Assembly (NCBI GenBank): GCA_021555075.1 | Contig: JAKGBX010000004.1 | Location: forward strand, 204,591 to 268,590 | Length of the DNA: 64,000 bases | From: Rhodobacteraceae bacterium LMO-JJ12 | GTDB taxonomy: Bacteria; Pseudomonadota; Alphaproteobacteria; Rhodobacterales; Rhodobacteraceae | Direction: 5' to 3' | Part shown: positions 25,920-33,969 of the stretch, one piece after another | How positions within the stretch are numbered: position 1 is the first letter of the stretch | Layout of the letters: each line of letters starts with the position of its first letter | Notes under the pieces: generated by a model | Databases searched by the model: none | What the model was told of the DNA's origin: nothing | What the model saw: the letters and a program-made list of their open reading frames with translations, nothing else | Program-made: the position numbers and the translations under genes

Positions 25920-26744
25920 ATGTACAAATTTGTCAGACGCACCTGGTTCTTGTGGCCTGCCATGGCGCTGCTCGTATTCTTCTTTCTGGTTCCGTCCCTC
26001 GACATCATCCGTTCCAGCGTGATGGACCCGGAATTTACCATGAAACATTTCGAACGGATTTATGAGAGATCCGTTTACCTGACAGTTTTCTGGAAAACCG
26101 TGAAGCTGTCTCTGTTGGTGGCCTTGGCAACTGCGATCATTGGCTACCCGGTTGCTTATTTCATAAACCTGCAACCCAAGAAGACGCAGGTGCTTTTGAT
26201 ATTCCTGATCTTCGTGCCGATGTGGATGAGCATTCTCATTCGCTCTTACGCCTGGATGGTCATGCTTGGCCGTGACGGCGTGATAAATACCGCCTTGCTG
26301 GGGCTGGGTTTCATCGAGACGCCGGCACAGATGCTCTATACCTCCACGGCCGTCTTTGTTGCCATGGTGCAAATCCTGCTGCCGATACAGATCATCACCT
26401 GCTACAGCAGCATGACCGAGATCGACATGGGGCTTATCAGGGCCGCAAGAATTCTCGGCGCCAAGCCGCGCCAGGCCATGCTTCGGGTGTTCTTTCCGCT
26501 CAGTTTCGAAGGCACCATCACCGGCGCGCTGATCGTGTTCATGCTCTCAATGGGATTCTTCATCACTCCGGCCCTGGTTGGCGGGCCGCGCGACAAGCTG
26601 ATCGGCAACCTGATCGAATTTCAGGTCGAAAGGCTGAACTGGGGGTTTGCGTCGGCTCTGGGGCTGCTCTTGCTGGTGGGAACGTTGGTGCTGGTTGTCG
26701 TCATTCGCCTTCTCGGGCGCCAACTTATCAAGCGGATGGTGTGA
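25920..26744 (+). CDS. ABC transporter permease, PotB-like
   Basis: 274 residues with about six transmembrane helices (first at about residues 10-30) and the EAA-type cytoplasmic loop EIDMGLIRAARILGAKPRQA that contacts the ATPase. Pairs with the permease gene six bases downstream. The length and helix layout fit the PotB class of polyamine-type importers. Confidence 0.87.
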   Translation: MYKFVRRTWFLWPAMALLVFFFLVPSLDIIRSSVMDPEFTMKHFERIYERSVYLTVFWKTVKLSLLVALATAIIGYPVAYFINLQPKKTQVLLIFLIFVPMWMSILIRSYAWMVMLGRDGVINTALLGLGFIETPAQMLYTSTAVFVAMVQILLPIQIITCYSSMTEIDMGLIRAARILGAKPRQAMLRVFFPLSFEGTITGALIVFMLSMGFFITPALVGGPRDKLIGNLIEFQVERLNWGFASALGLLLLVGTLVLVVVIRLLGRQLIKRMV

Positions 26745-26750
26745 TCGATC

Positions 26751-27554
26751 ATGGATAATGTAGCTTCAAAAACCTCAAGAGTCGTCCTTTTGGTCATTTT
26801 CTGTCTGGTGGTCCTGTTCCTGATCTTTCCGATCTTCCTGATCGTGCCAATGTCGCTCAGCAACAACGACTTCCTGAATTTCCCGCCCGAGAACATCGGC
26901 CTGCGCTGGTATCGCGCATATATGAATGACTCGGCCTGGGTCGCCGCGACCCTGCTGTCGTTCAAGATTGCGATATTCTCAAGCCTGGTGTCGGTGGTTG
27001 TCGGAACCATGGCGGTGCTTGCCCTGACGCGGAGCGTTCAGAGGGGCAAGGTGGTGGTCAGCTATTTCATAACTGCGCCGATCATCATTCCCCATATCTT
27101 CATCGCGCTGGGGATATTCATTCTCGCGGTCAGGATGGGGTTCACGGATAGTGAAGTCGCGCTGGTTGGCGCCCATTCGATGATTGCGATGCCGTTTGTC
27201 TATCTGATTGTCGGGTCGGCCATCCGCCAGATTGACGAGAATCTGGAGCGCGCCGCGCGGACCTTGGGCGCCGGGCCGGTCAAGGCGTTTTTTACCGCGA
27301 CCTTCCCCAGTCTGCTTCCCTCGATCGTCGCGGCGGCTGTCTTTGCCTTCTTTGTCTCGTTCGATGAACTCATCATTGCCGAGTTTCTGTTGAGCGCCAA
27401 ACAAACCCTACCGATGCGAATCTGGGCAGATCTGCATCTGGAATTCAGCCCAACCGTAGCTGCGGTCGCAAGCATTCTGATCGTGGTGACGACCATCGCA
27501 ATGACACTGGCAGAGAAGCTGCGGCGTCGAGCGGCCCAGCTTAACCAAGAATAA
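26751..27554 (+). CDS. ABC transporter permease, PotC-like
   Basis: 267 residues, six predicted helices (first at about 12-37) and the EAA loop QIDENLERAARTLGAGPVKA. The segment SFDELIIAEFL is typical of PotC-type permeases. It completes the importer. The crotonase gene starts 31 bases downstream, so the metabolic genes are part of the same transcript. Confidence 0.87.
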   Translation: MDNVASKTSRVVLLVIFCLVVLFLIFPIFLIVPMSLSNNDFLNFPPENIGLRWYRAYMNDSAWVAATLLSFKIAIFSSLVSVVVGTMAVLALTRSVQRGKVVVSYFITAPIIIPHIFIALGIFILAVRMGFTDSEVALVGAHSMIAMPFVYLIVGSAIRQIDENLERAARTLGAGPVKAFFTATFPSLLPSIVAAAVFAFFVSFDELIIAEFLLSAKQTLPMRIWADLHLEFSPTVAAVASILIVVTTIAMTLAEKLRRRAAQLNQE

Positions 27555-27585
27555 CACAACACCCAGAACGAAGGATAATCGGATC

Positions 27586-28386
27586 ATGACCATGAAATAT
27601 GAAAAGCACGGGAACATTGCGGTTTTCACCATCGACAACCCGCCGGTCAACGCCCTCACGCCCCGGATGCATCGCGAATTCCACGATCACCTGAAAAGCT
27701 TCCTCTCGGATACGTCGGTGAATGTCGGCATCCTGACCGGGGCAGGGGAGCGCGCATTCTGTGGCGGGGACGATATCAAGAACCCATGGGGATATGGCTC
27801 GCTCGAAAAGAATCTCGATGCGCATTTCTGGCCGTCCAGCACCGATGACTATGACGAACGTCCGGGTTGGGAACGGGAAGTCAAGATGATTGACCGCTTC
27901 AAGCCCATCGTTGGCGCCATCAATGGCCCGGCCATGGGTATGGGGATGATTTACCTGATGTGTCACACCGATATTCGTATCTCTGTTCCCAACGGTCGCC
28001 TGGGGCTTCCCGAGATCGCCTATGGCATGGGCGGCGCATCCGGCTCGACCCAGCTTGGCCGCCATCTTCCGACGGCTGTGGCGATGTGGATGTTGCTGAC
28101 GGGCGAGCCGCTGAGCGCCGAGGATGCGCTCAAGCATGATCTGATCAACGAGATCGTGGAGCCCGAGGCCCTGATGGACCGCGCAATGGAGGTTGCCGCC
28201 AAGATTGCGTCGCATCCCCCGATTGCCGTGCGCGTTGAGATGGAAGTCTTCAAGCGCTCTCTCGATCTGCCGAAAGCCGAGTCACAGGCCCTGACCGCGC
28301 ATCTCTACCGCCTTCAAAGAGCCGCGTACCTCAGCAAGCCGGGAACGACTGCAACGCCGCTTGGCGACAAGGGTGGGCAAGACTGA
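27586..28386 (+). CDS. Crotonase-superfamily protein (enoyl-CoA hydratase/isomerase-like) lacking one catalytic Glu
   Basis: 266 residues. Crotonase landmarks: first oxyanion strand AFCGGDDI (residues 58-64), INGPAMGMG (112-120), and GLPEIAYGMGGASG (140-153). Aligned to rat enoyl-CoA hydratase, Glu143 corresponds to the second catalytic Glu (E164), but the first (E144, normally in GGGCE) is Ile122 here (GMGMIY). So a plain syn-hydration is doubtful; isomerase, hydrolase, dehydratase or lyase activity is equally possible. Encoded between the importer and the CoA ligase, so its substrate is presumably the CoA ester of the imported acid. Confidence 0.8.
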   Translation: MTMKYEKHGNIAVFTIDNPPVNALTPRMHREFHDHLKSFLSDTSVNVGILTGAGERAFCGGDDIKNPWGYGSLEKNLDAHFWPSSTDDYDERPGWEREVKMIDRFKPIVGAINGPAMGMGMIYLMCHTDIRISVPNGRLGLPEIAYGMGGASGSTQLGRHLPTAVAMWMLLTGEPLSAEDALKHDLINEIVEPEALMDRAMEVAAKIASHPPIAVRVEMEVFKRSLDLPKAESQALTAHLYRLQRAAYLSKPGTTATPLGDKGGQD

Positions 28387-28429
28387 ATGGCACGCGGTGA
28401 ATTCGAAAAGCGATCACAGGAGAAGTGAT

Positions 28430-30064
28430 ATGGAAATGGATGCCGGTTCTAAGGAAATGCGCGACCTGCGCAAGACTCTGGAGGGCGCCGACTATCCCGA
28501 AACCCTTGGGGCGTTCGTGCGTGAGCGCGCCGAGGCCCAAGGGGACGCGGTACTTGGTGTGTGGTTTGACGAGGGTCAGACACTCACCTATCGCGAACTG
28601 GATGAAGCGGCGGACAGGATGGCTTCCAGCCTGTCCGCGCTTGGGGTCAGAAAAGGCACCCATGTGGCGATGATGCTGCCGAACGTGCCTGCCTTCCCGA
28701 TTACCTGGGTCGCGTTGGGGCGCATCGGTGCCGTCATGATCCCGGTCAACACCGGGTATACCAGCGAGGAGCTTCACTTCGTCCTGTCGGATTCCGACTC
28801 GCAGTTTCTTGTCATCGACCATGATCTGCTGGCGAATTTCGAGGCGATCGAGGACAAGCTGCCGCTGATCTCGGGCGCGCAGGTGATCATTCACGGCGAC
28901 CCGGTTGAAGGGCGCTCAAGCTGGTCGGATCTGCGCGAGCGCGGCGCGTTGCCGTTTTTGCCCCCCACGCCGGTCTATCGCAGCGATCTGCTGAACATTC
29001 AGTACACCTCCGGCACCACGGGTTTTCCCAAGGGTTGTATGCTGACCCATGACTATTGGGTGCTGATCGGTCATTTTGCGGCGCAATTCAGAAACGCCGG
29101 CGGGAATATCCGTAACACCCTCATCTGGGCGCCGTTCTTTTACATGGACCCGATGTGGCAGTTCCTGATGACCATGAAAATCGGGGCGACAGCCTATGTC
29201 GCACGCAAGATCAGCCTGTCGTCATTTTACGGCTGGCTTGAAGAATATGACATCAACTACTGCATCTTCCCTGAACCGGCGCTCAAGGCGCGCGCGCCGT
29301 CGCCGCAGGATGACAAGGTCAATCTCAAATATGTCAGCATCTATGGCTGGAGAAAGGAAGCCCGCAAAGAAATCGCAGAGCGTTTCAATGTGATCGCGCG
29401 CGAAGGCTATGGCATGACAGAGATCGGATCTGCGACGATTGTCCCGCTGAGTGCCGAAGCGAAATCTCTGGAAACGACCTGCGGACTTCCCGGCCCGTTT
29501 CGCGAATTGCGCATCGTCGATGAGCAGGAAAACGATGTCAAACAAGGGGAGAGCGGCGAACTCTGGGTTTCCGGCCGCTCGATCCTGATGGGATATTACA
29601 AGCGCCCCGAAGCAAACGCCACGTCGTTCCGCGGCAAGTGGTTTCGCACAGGGGATGTCTTCCGTCAGGATGAGGACGGCTATTACTATATCGTCGGGCG
29701 CACCAAGGACATGATCAAACGGGCAGGCGAAAACATCGCCGCAAGAGAGGTCGAGGCGGCGCTTTGTACCTTGCCCGAGATCGAGGAGGCCGCCGTTGTG
29801 GCCGTGCCTGACGACACCCGCCGCGAAGAGGTAAAGGCCTACATCCTCCTCAAGCAAGGTCTGAGCAAAACGGATGTCTCGCCCGAGAAGATCATCGCCC
29901 ATTGCAAGGAGCGCTTGGCGGCCTTCAAGATCCCGCGATATGTCGCCTATGTAACGGATTTCCCGCGCACCCCGAGCCGGAAAATCCAAAAGAACAGGAT
30001 TCCATCCGACCCGGATAATCCATCTGAAAATTCATGGGATGCAAAAGATGGTCTTTGGCATTAA
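28430..30064 (+). CDS. AMP-dependent acyl-CoA ligase (CaiC-like class)
   Basis: 544 residues. Activates a carboxylic acid to its CoA thioester via an acyl-adenylate. P-loop YTSGTTGFPKGCMLTH near residue 190, YGMTE, GDVF, and the C-terminal Lys motif SRKIQKNR are all present, so it should be active. Start at 28430 follows GGAGAAGTGAT; an ATG upstream overlaps the crotonase stop and lacks a ribosome binding site. General resemblance is to crotonobetaine/carnitine- and other short-chain acid-CoA ligases; the acid is not identifiable from sequence. Third functional part of the accessory operon. Confidence 0.85.
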   Translation: MEMDAGSKEMRDLRKTLEGADYPETLGAFVRERAEAQGDAVLGVWFDEGQTLTYRELDEAADRMASSLSALGVRKGTHVAMMLPNVPAFPITWVALGRIGAVMIPVNTGYTSEELHFVLSDSDSQFLVIDHDLLANFEAIEDKLPLISGAQVIIHGDPVEGRSSWSDLRERGALPFLPPTPVYRSDLLNIQYTSGTTGFPKGCMLTHDYWVLIGHFAAQFRNAGGNIRNTLIWAPFFYMDPMWQFLMTMKIGATAYVARKISLSSFYGWLEEYDINYCIFPEPALKARAPSPQDDKVNLKYVSIYGWRKEARKEIAERFNVIAREGYGMTEIGSATIVPLSAEAKSLETTCGLPGPFRELRIVDEQENDVKQGESGELWVSGRSILMGYYKRPEANATSFRGKWFRTGDVFRQDEDGYYYIVGRTKDMIKRAGENIAAREVEAALCTLPEIEEAAVVAVPDDTRREEVKAYILLKQGLSKTDVSPEKIIAHCKERLAAFKIPRYVAYVTDFPRTPSRKIQKNRIPSDPDNPSENSWDAKDGLWH

Positions 30065-30079
30065 ATGTTGATCCCAATC

Positions 30080-30112
30080 CGGCTTTGGCGGGTCTTTTGC
30101 CTGCCAAAGCCG
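30080..30112 (+). terminator. Hairpin after the acyl-CoA ligase gene
   Basis: 10-bp stem CGGCTTTGGC / GCCAAAGCCG (30080-30089 with 30103-30112) with a 13-base loop, 16 bases after the ligase stop. No U run follows, so termination may be weak. Confidence 0.55.
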
Positions 30113-30126
30113 ATAACCTGAGGATA

Positions 30127-30138
30127 GGTTTGCAAACC
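30127..30138. promoter_or_regulatory. Palindromic candidate autoregulatory operator of the TetR gene
   Basis: GGTTTGCAAACC is a perfect 12-bp palindrome 18 bases before the TetR ATG, a typical place for autorepression. It differs from the TGTCAGTAATGACA repeats before the operon. Confidence 0.45.
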
Positions 30139-30156
30139 GGTTAGACTGGAAGTTCG

Positions 30157-30915
30157 ATGAAGCAGCTCAGCAAATCCAGTATGGAATCTGCATTGTCGGA
30201 CTCCGATCAGACCGCACATTCCGGGGCGCCAAGCGGTGTTTTTCATCTCTCCAGCGTTCTCAAGCAGCGCGCCGATAACTCGCAGGATGCGCCCAAGCGG
30301 CACCGCACGAGATTGGCCCTTTTGGCCGCGACTGCCGAGCAGATGGAAAAGGTGGGGTATGAGCAGCTCACGATCGAAGAAATCGTGAAATCCGCCGGAC
30401 TGGCAAGAGGAACCTTCTATCTTCACTTCAAGAACAGGTCCGACGCGGCCTGGGCTGTCAGGCGGGCCTATCTCGCGCTGATGCGCGCGAGACGACCGCG
30501 CTCGAAAAAGGGGACATCCTCCTACCAGAAAATCTATACAATGAACCTGTTCTATTTGTTGTGCTATCAGACAAACGCGAGAATTCTTTCGGGGCAGGAA
30601 TCTCTGATGCACGATCGCCCCGAACTGTCCCATTCACGGGATTTCCTGAACCATCGTTATGCTCAGATCCTTCTCAAGGATCTTGCGCGCCACAAAGGGG
30701 TTTCGCCGTCCGAATTGATTTCATCCGCAAATGTTCTGGCGGTGCGGTTCATCATCGGGATGGCAGATGAGGTGCTCAGGGAGATATATGTAAAGGACAA
30801 TCCCTATTTGCGCAGCTATGCCACGGACGTGCAGCAAGTCGCCGAAGTGTTGACGACGGTGTGGTGTCGCGCCCTGTTTTCGCAGAACCCCGAAGAAGGG
30901 CCGAGTATTCTCTGA
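30157..30915 (+). CDS. TetR-family transcriptional regulator
   Basis: 252 residues. The N-terminal 45 residues are a non-conserved extension; the DNA-binding domain spans about 46-95, with TRLALLAATAEQMEKVGYEQ, LTIEEIVKSAGLARGTFYLHF as helix-turn-helix, and FKNRSDA. The C-terminal ligand domain is not assigned. Same orientation as the transport-ligase operon and 92 bases after it; TetR proteins of this size frequently sense acyl-CoAs, which would suit the operon product. Confidence 0.85.
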   Translation: MKQLSKSSMESALSDSDQTAHSGAPSGVFHLSSVLKQRADNSQDAPKRHRTRLALLAATAEQMEKVGYEQLTIEEIVKSAGLARGTFYLHFKNRSDAAWAVRRAYLALMRARRPRSKKGTSSYQKIYTMNLFYLLCYQTNARILSGQESLMHDRPELSHSRDFLNHRYAQILLKDLARHKGVSPSELISSANVLAVRFIIGMADEVLREIYVKDNPYLRSYATDVQQVAEVLTTVWCRALFSQNPEEGPSIL

Positions 30916-31321
30916 TACCCCCTGCTGGGAGATGCGGTTTTTCACACGGCTTCCCGCATGCCGGGCGAGGCTTTATTCGAAGCGCGTCGTGATCTGGGTT
31001 TTCATTGCGCGCACAATTGTGGCCTCTGGCCGTTGGAAAAAACGCTCGCATTCCTCGGATGTTGGGCCAACTTCGCGTTTGCGTCTGAGAAGGTGGCTAA
31101 ATCAGCCTGATCCTTCAATCGCCAGCGTTTTCAGCCGACATGTCTCGTCCGCCAACAGCCTGCCAGACCACTTCTTCCAATCGAAACAGGCGCCTGACTG
31201 ATCCCCGCTTTACGCCAGATCTCTGAAATTTGTTTTACAAGCCAGAAAGCCCTAAGCTAGGGTCGTATAGTGAGCATGATTACTATATTTTTTGGATACA
31301 CTCATAAATTGGAAGCACATT
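30916..31321. other. Intergenic region TetR / tail-fibre-like gene
   Basis: 406 bases, more AT-rich near its end. On the minus strand around 31180-30990 two overlapping frames read like broken coding sequence (see findings) but no intact gene is visible. A small AT-rich hairpin TATAGT-N10-ACTATA followed by six T sits at 31266-31293, just before the next gene. Confidence 0.5.
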
Positions 31322-32650
31322 ATGCACGAAACACTTAGTAAATCCTTGGCCATTACAACCATCGCCGGCGCGCTTCTTTCTCCCAACGTCTTGCAAGCCG
31401 AAGTATTTCACTCTGGCACCGGGTCGATTGACGGTTTCCTCTGTGTTGGTGTTGAATGCAACGACTACACTAGTGCCTCGGGTAGAACACTCGTCCTCAA
31501 GGAAGACTCCGTCCAGTTGATTTTCGAGGACGATTCCGATTCGCCCTTTCCCACCAACGATTGGGAAATCACAATCAATGATCCGACGGCGAGCGGCGAC
31601 GAATACTTCCAGATCCGCGACATTACAAACAACAGCAACCCGTTCCGTATAGCCGCAGGCGCAGCGACCAGTGCGCTTTGGGTGGACAGCAACAGTAACG
31701 TCGGACTGGGCACGGCGCTGCCGGAGGGGCCATTGCATATCCGCGAGACCTTCGATTCATGGATTCGGCTCGAGACGACCGCAAACGGCGGCTATGAGTG
31801 GGACCTTGTGGGCAACTCCACCAATTTTATCATCCGTGACGCGCCCAACAATAGACTGCCTTTCCGGATGTTCCCGGGTGTCGAGAACGGGATGCTGGTG
31901 GTGAATCCCACAGGGGTCGGTATCAATACCAACGACGGGCTTGGAAGCGTCGATGTGCGGGCGCCGCTCGATGTCAGAGGTGATGCACTGGTCAGTGGCG
32001 ATCTCGGTGTCGGCACTGATACGCCTGATGCCCCCTTGCACGTGTTACGTACGGGCCTGGGCACCCCGGTCGATCCAACCGCTCCCGCGGGCCTGCTGGT
32101 AGAAACCAGCGGAACCACCGCGCCCCGCGGTCTGCTTACCTTGCGCAACCAGGGTCAGGTGTTCTTTGCATTGGAGGACACTACCATCACCGCAGGTTCC
32201 GACACGGGGCGGCAGTGGAACTTCCAGAACTTGGGCGGAGAGTTTCGTATCACCACCGCACCGGGCGGCGGCTCGGACATTGAGATGCGGCTGACGCCCC
32301 AGGGCGACATGACGATCGAGGGGAACTACTTCGCCTCTTCTGGTACGCAGCTCAACGTGCCCGATTACGTTTTTTCCAAAGACTACGATCTCAAGCCGCT
32401 GAGCGAGGTTCAGGCCTTTATTGACATACATTCGCACCTCCCGGATGTCCCCTCGGCGTCGCAGATCAATGCAGAGGGGCTCAATATGACTGATATGCAG
32501 ATGCGTCTTTTGAAAAAGGTCGAGGAATTGACGCTGTATACGCTCGCGCAAGAAGCCCGGCTGGACGAGGTCGCGACATTGCGTGCTCAGAATGCGGCTC
32601 TGATGGCGCGGCTAGTGCAGGTCGAAGCGGCGCTGGTATCCGAGCGTTAG
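31322..32650 (+). CDS. Secreted tail-fibre-like protein with C-terminal chaperone-type domain
   Basis: 442 residues with a signal peptide (cleavage near LQA-EVF, about residue 24). The middle repeats the beta-helical fibre signature N-V-G-L/I-G-T-x-x-P-x-x-P-L-H (SNVGLGTALPEGPLHI, then DLGVGTDTPDAPLHV) and VGINT-type turns. The C-terminus (VFSKDYDLKPLSEVQAFI, HLPDVPSASQI, MQMRLLKKVEELTLY) is the conserved end found on many Bacteroidetes and cyanobacterial fibre-like surface proteins, followed by a short coiled coil. GGAAG six bases before the ATG at 31322 decides the start. Probably a surface or extracellular trimeric fibre. Codon use looks different from the flanking core genes, suggesting acquisition. 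Confidence 0.75.
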   Translation: MHETLSKSLAITTIAGALLSPNVLQAEVFHSGTGSIDGFLCVGVECNDYTSASGRTLVLKEDSVQLIFEDDSDSPFPTNDWEITINDPTASGDEYFQIRDITNNSNPFRIAAGAATSALWVDSNSNVGLGTALPEGPLHIRETFDSWIRLETTANGGYEWDLVGNSTNFIIRDAPNNRLPFRMFPGVENGMLVVNPTGVGINTNDGLGSVDVRAPLDVRGDALVSGDLGVGTDTPDAPLHVLRTGLGTPVDPTAPAGLLVETSGTTAPRGLLTLRNQGQVFFALEDTTITAGSDTGRQWNFQNLGGEFRITTAPGGGSDIEMRLTPQGDMTIEGNYFASSGTQLNVPDYVFSKDYDLKPLSEVQAFIDIHSHLPDVPSASQINAEGLNMTDMQMRLLKKVEELTLYTLAQEARLDEVATLRAQNAALMARLVQVEAALVSER

Positions 32651-32818
32651 ATCGTTCCGGCGCAGGACCGCCGACCGCTCAGGGTACCCCGGTCCGCGCC
32701 ACATTCTGTCTCAGGGCTATTCGACCAATGTGATTGGTGCGCTTAACTATCAAGCGTAGTCTTGCCGCCCGAAAACGAACTCAGGCGCGTTATCCTGAAC
32801 GACTTGCGGCCCGGAGAA

Positions 32819-32869
32819 TCCACCCTCCGGCGGCTTATGGGTAGGAAACGGTACAGGGCGGAGGGTGGA
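32819..32869. terminator. Long-loop inverted repeat between convergent secreted-protein genes
   Basis: 11-bp perfect arms TCCACCCTCCG (32819-32829) and CGGAGGGTGGA (32859-32869) with a 29-base loop, directly abutting the stop of the minus-strand gene. Likely a terminator for one or both genes. Confidence 0.6.
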
Positions 32870-33286
32870 CTATCCTTCGTCGTTTTCCCGCATGATTTCG
32901 GGTATCATGATCGCGCCACGCTGAACGTGAAAGCGGCCTGACAACTGAAGCGGCTTGAAGCTGGTGGTGCGCGCGGCTTCGCGGCCGCTGTCAAACTGGC
33001 TCTTGATCTCCACTTCCTCCTCCGTGGCCGCCGTCAGCTCGTAGCGGTAGATGCCATCGATCACATTGCCCCCCGCCAGCTGAAAGACCGGGGTACCTGT
33101 TTTCGCGCGGATCGTGATGATCTGCCCATCCGGTTGGGCGATGGTCCAGATCGCATTGCTGAGTCCGGTCCAGTTCTCGAACCAGACGGCGTTGGAATTG
33201 TTCTGTTGCATGGGTTGCGGGGTGTCGGCCATGGCGGTGGTGGCCAGGGCACATGCTGCAACTGCGGAAAGAATGCTGTGCTTCAT
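32870..33286 (-). CDS. Small secreted protein of unknown function
   Basis: 138 residues with a clear signal peptide (MKHSILSAVAACALATTAMA, cleavage before DTPQ). Mature part is predicted beta-rich: AVWFENWTGLSNAIWTIAQP, DGQIITIRAKTGTPVFQL and a C-terminal VQRGAIMIPEIMRENDEG. Excellent ribosome binding site AGGAGGAGCGAC before the ATG. Convergent with the fibre-like gene; the pair may work together but nothing in the sequence proves it. I do not recognise the family. Confidence 0.7.
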   Translation of the reverse strand: MKHSILSAVAACALATTAMADTPQPMQQNNSNAVWFENWTGLSNAIWTIAQPDGQIITIRAKTGTPVFQLAGGNVIDGIYRYELTAATEEEVEIKSQFDSGREAARTTSFKPLQLSGRFHVQRGAIMIPEIMRENDEG

Positions 33287-33605
33287 TGTCGCTCCTCCTG
33301 AAATGTGCAGGCGATGGCCTGAAAAGAAAAAACTGCGGATAATAGCCAGACTTTAGAGTCGGCTGGCTCAAGAAGATAGCGGTCTTACTGTATTAATCCG
33401 GGATTTTCCGTGGTGTGAACGCGTGCATGTCTGTCACGAAAGGTTAGGAATACACCTCGGCCAACTGTCCGATTTTCTGGGACCACTTCAGTCGTAACCT
33501 AGCCAACTGACGACCCAGAAGGCCTGGATATAGAACTGATAGGAGATATCGAAGGTCTTTTTGCCCCACTATCTGGCAGTTGTCAGCGGCTCGGTTGGGA
33601 AGCGA
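33287..33605. other. Intergenic region before tRNA-Phe
   Basis: 319 bases with no supported gene. It includes the promoter of the small secreted protein. Short frames that run on into the tRNA are spurious. No integrase fragment or att-like copy of the tRNA 3' end was recognised. Confidence 0.6.
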
Positions 33606-33680
33606 TGGTGCCCGGGGGCGGAATCGAACCACCGACACGAGGATTTTCAATCCACTGCTCTACCCCTGAGCTACCCGGGC
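33606..33680 (-). tRNA. tRNA-Phe (GAA), CCA encoded
   Basis: Minus strand: acceptor GCCCGGG pairs with CCCGGGC, D arm GCTC-AGGGGTA-GAGC, anticodon loop TTGAAAA giving GAA, T arm GGTGG-TTCGATT-CCGCC, then ACCA encoded at 33609-33606. The anticodon stem has one T-T mismatch. Sits downstream of yacG as in other Rhodobacterales. Confidence 0.95.
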
Positions 33681-33774
33681 ACGGGTCTGCGGTTGGTCTT
33701 GTCGACTGGCCGCTTTGGGTGCTGGCGTTCTAGAAGAGGGCGGGGGCACTGTCCAGAGGGATTGCGTAAAAAAA

Positions 33775-33969
33775 TCAATGCGGTTTCGGCGGATCCTTAG
33801 GGGCGGACAAAGCGGCGGCCTCCAAAGCGTCAGCAACATCATCCTGATCCTGCGAGGGCAGGGCATAAGCGCCGTTCAGCCACTTGGCCAGATCGGCATC
33901 GGCGCAGCGGCGCGAGCAGAAGGGGCGATACTTGGGGTCGCTCGCAGAGGCGCAGATCGGACAACTCAT
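33775..33969 (-). CDS. yacG: DNA gyrase inhibitor YacG
   Basis: 64 residues; small zinc-binding protein that binds GyrB and inhibits gyrase in E. coli. MSCPIC at the N-terminus and FCSRRC further on supply the four zinc cysteines; ADLAKWLNGAYALP follows as in the family. Its ATG overlaps the stop of the RNase gene by four bases. Confidence 0.92.
   Translation of the reverse strand: MSCPICASASDPKYRPFCSRRCADADLAKWLNGAYALPSQDQDDVADALEAAALSAPKDPPKPH

Noticed and set aside
23154..33680. Genomic island integrated at tRNA-Phe
   Set aside because: The accessory content and tRNA edge are suggestive, but no integrase and no repeat of the tRNA 3' end was found at the other side.
33561..33800. Open frames across the tRNA-Phe gene that read like GAESNHRHEDFQSTALPLSYPG
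   Set aside because: This is the well-known false translation of a tRNA-Phe antisense or sense strand; the tRNA structure is complete.
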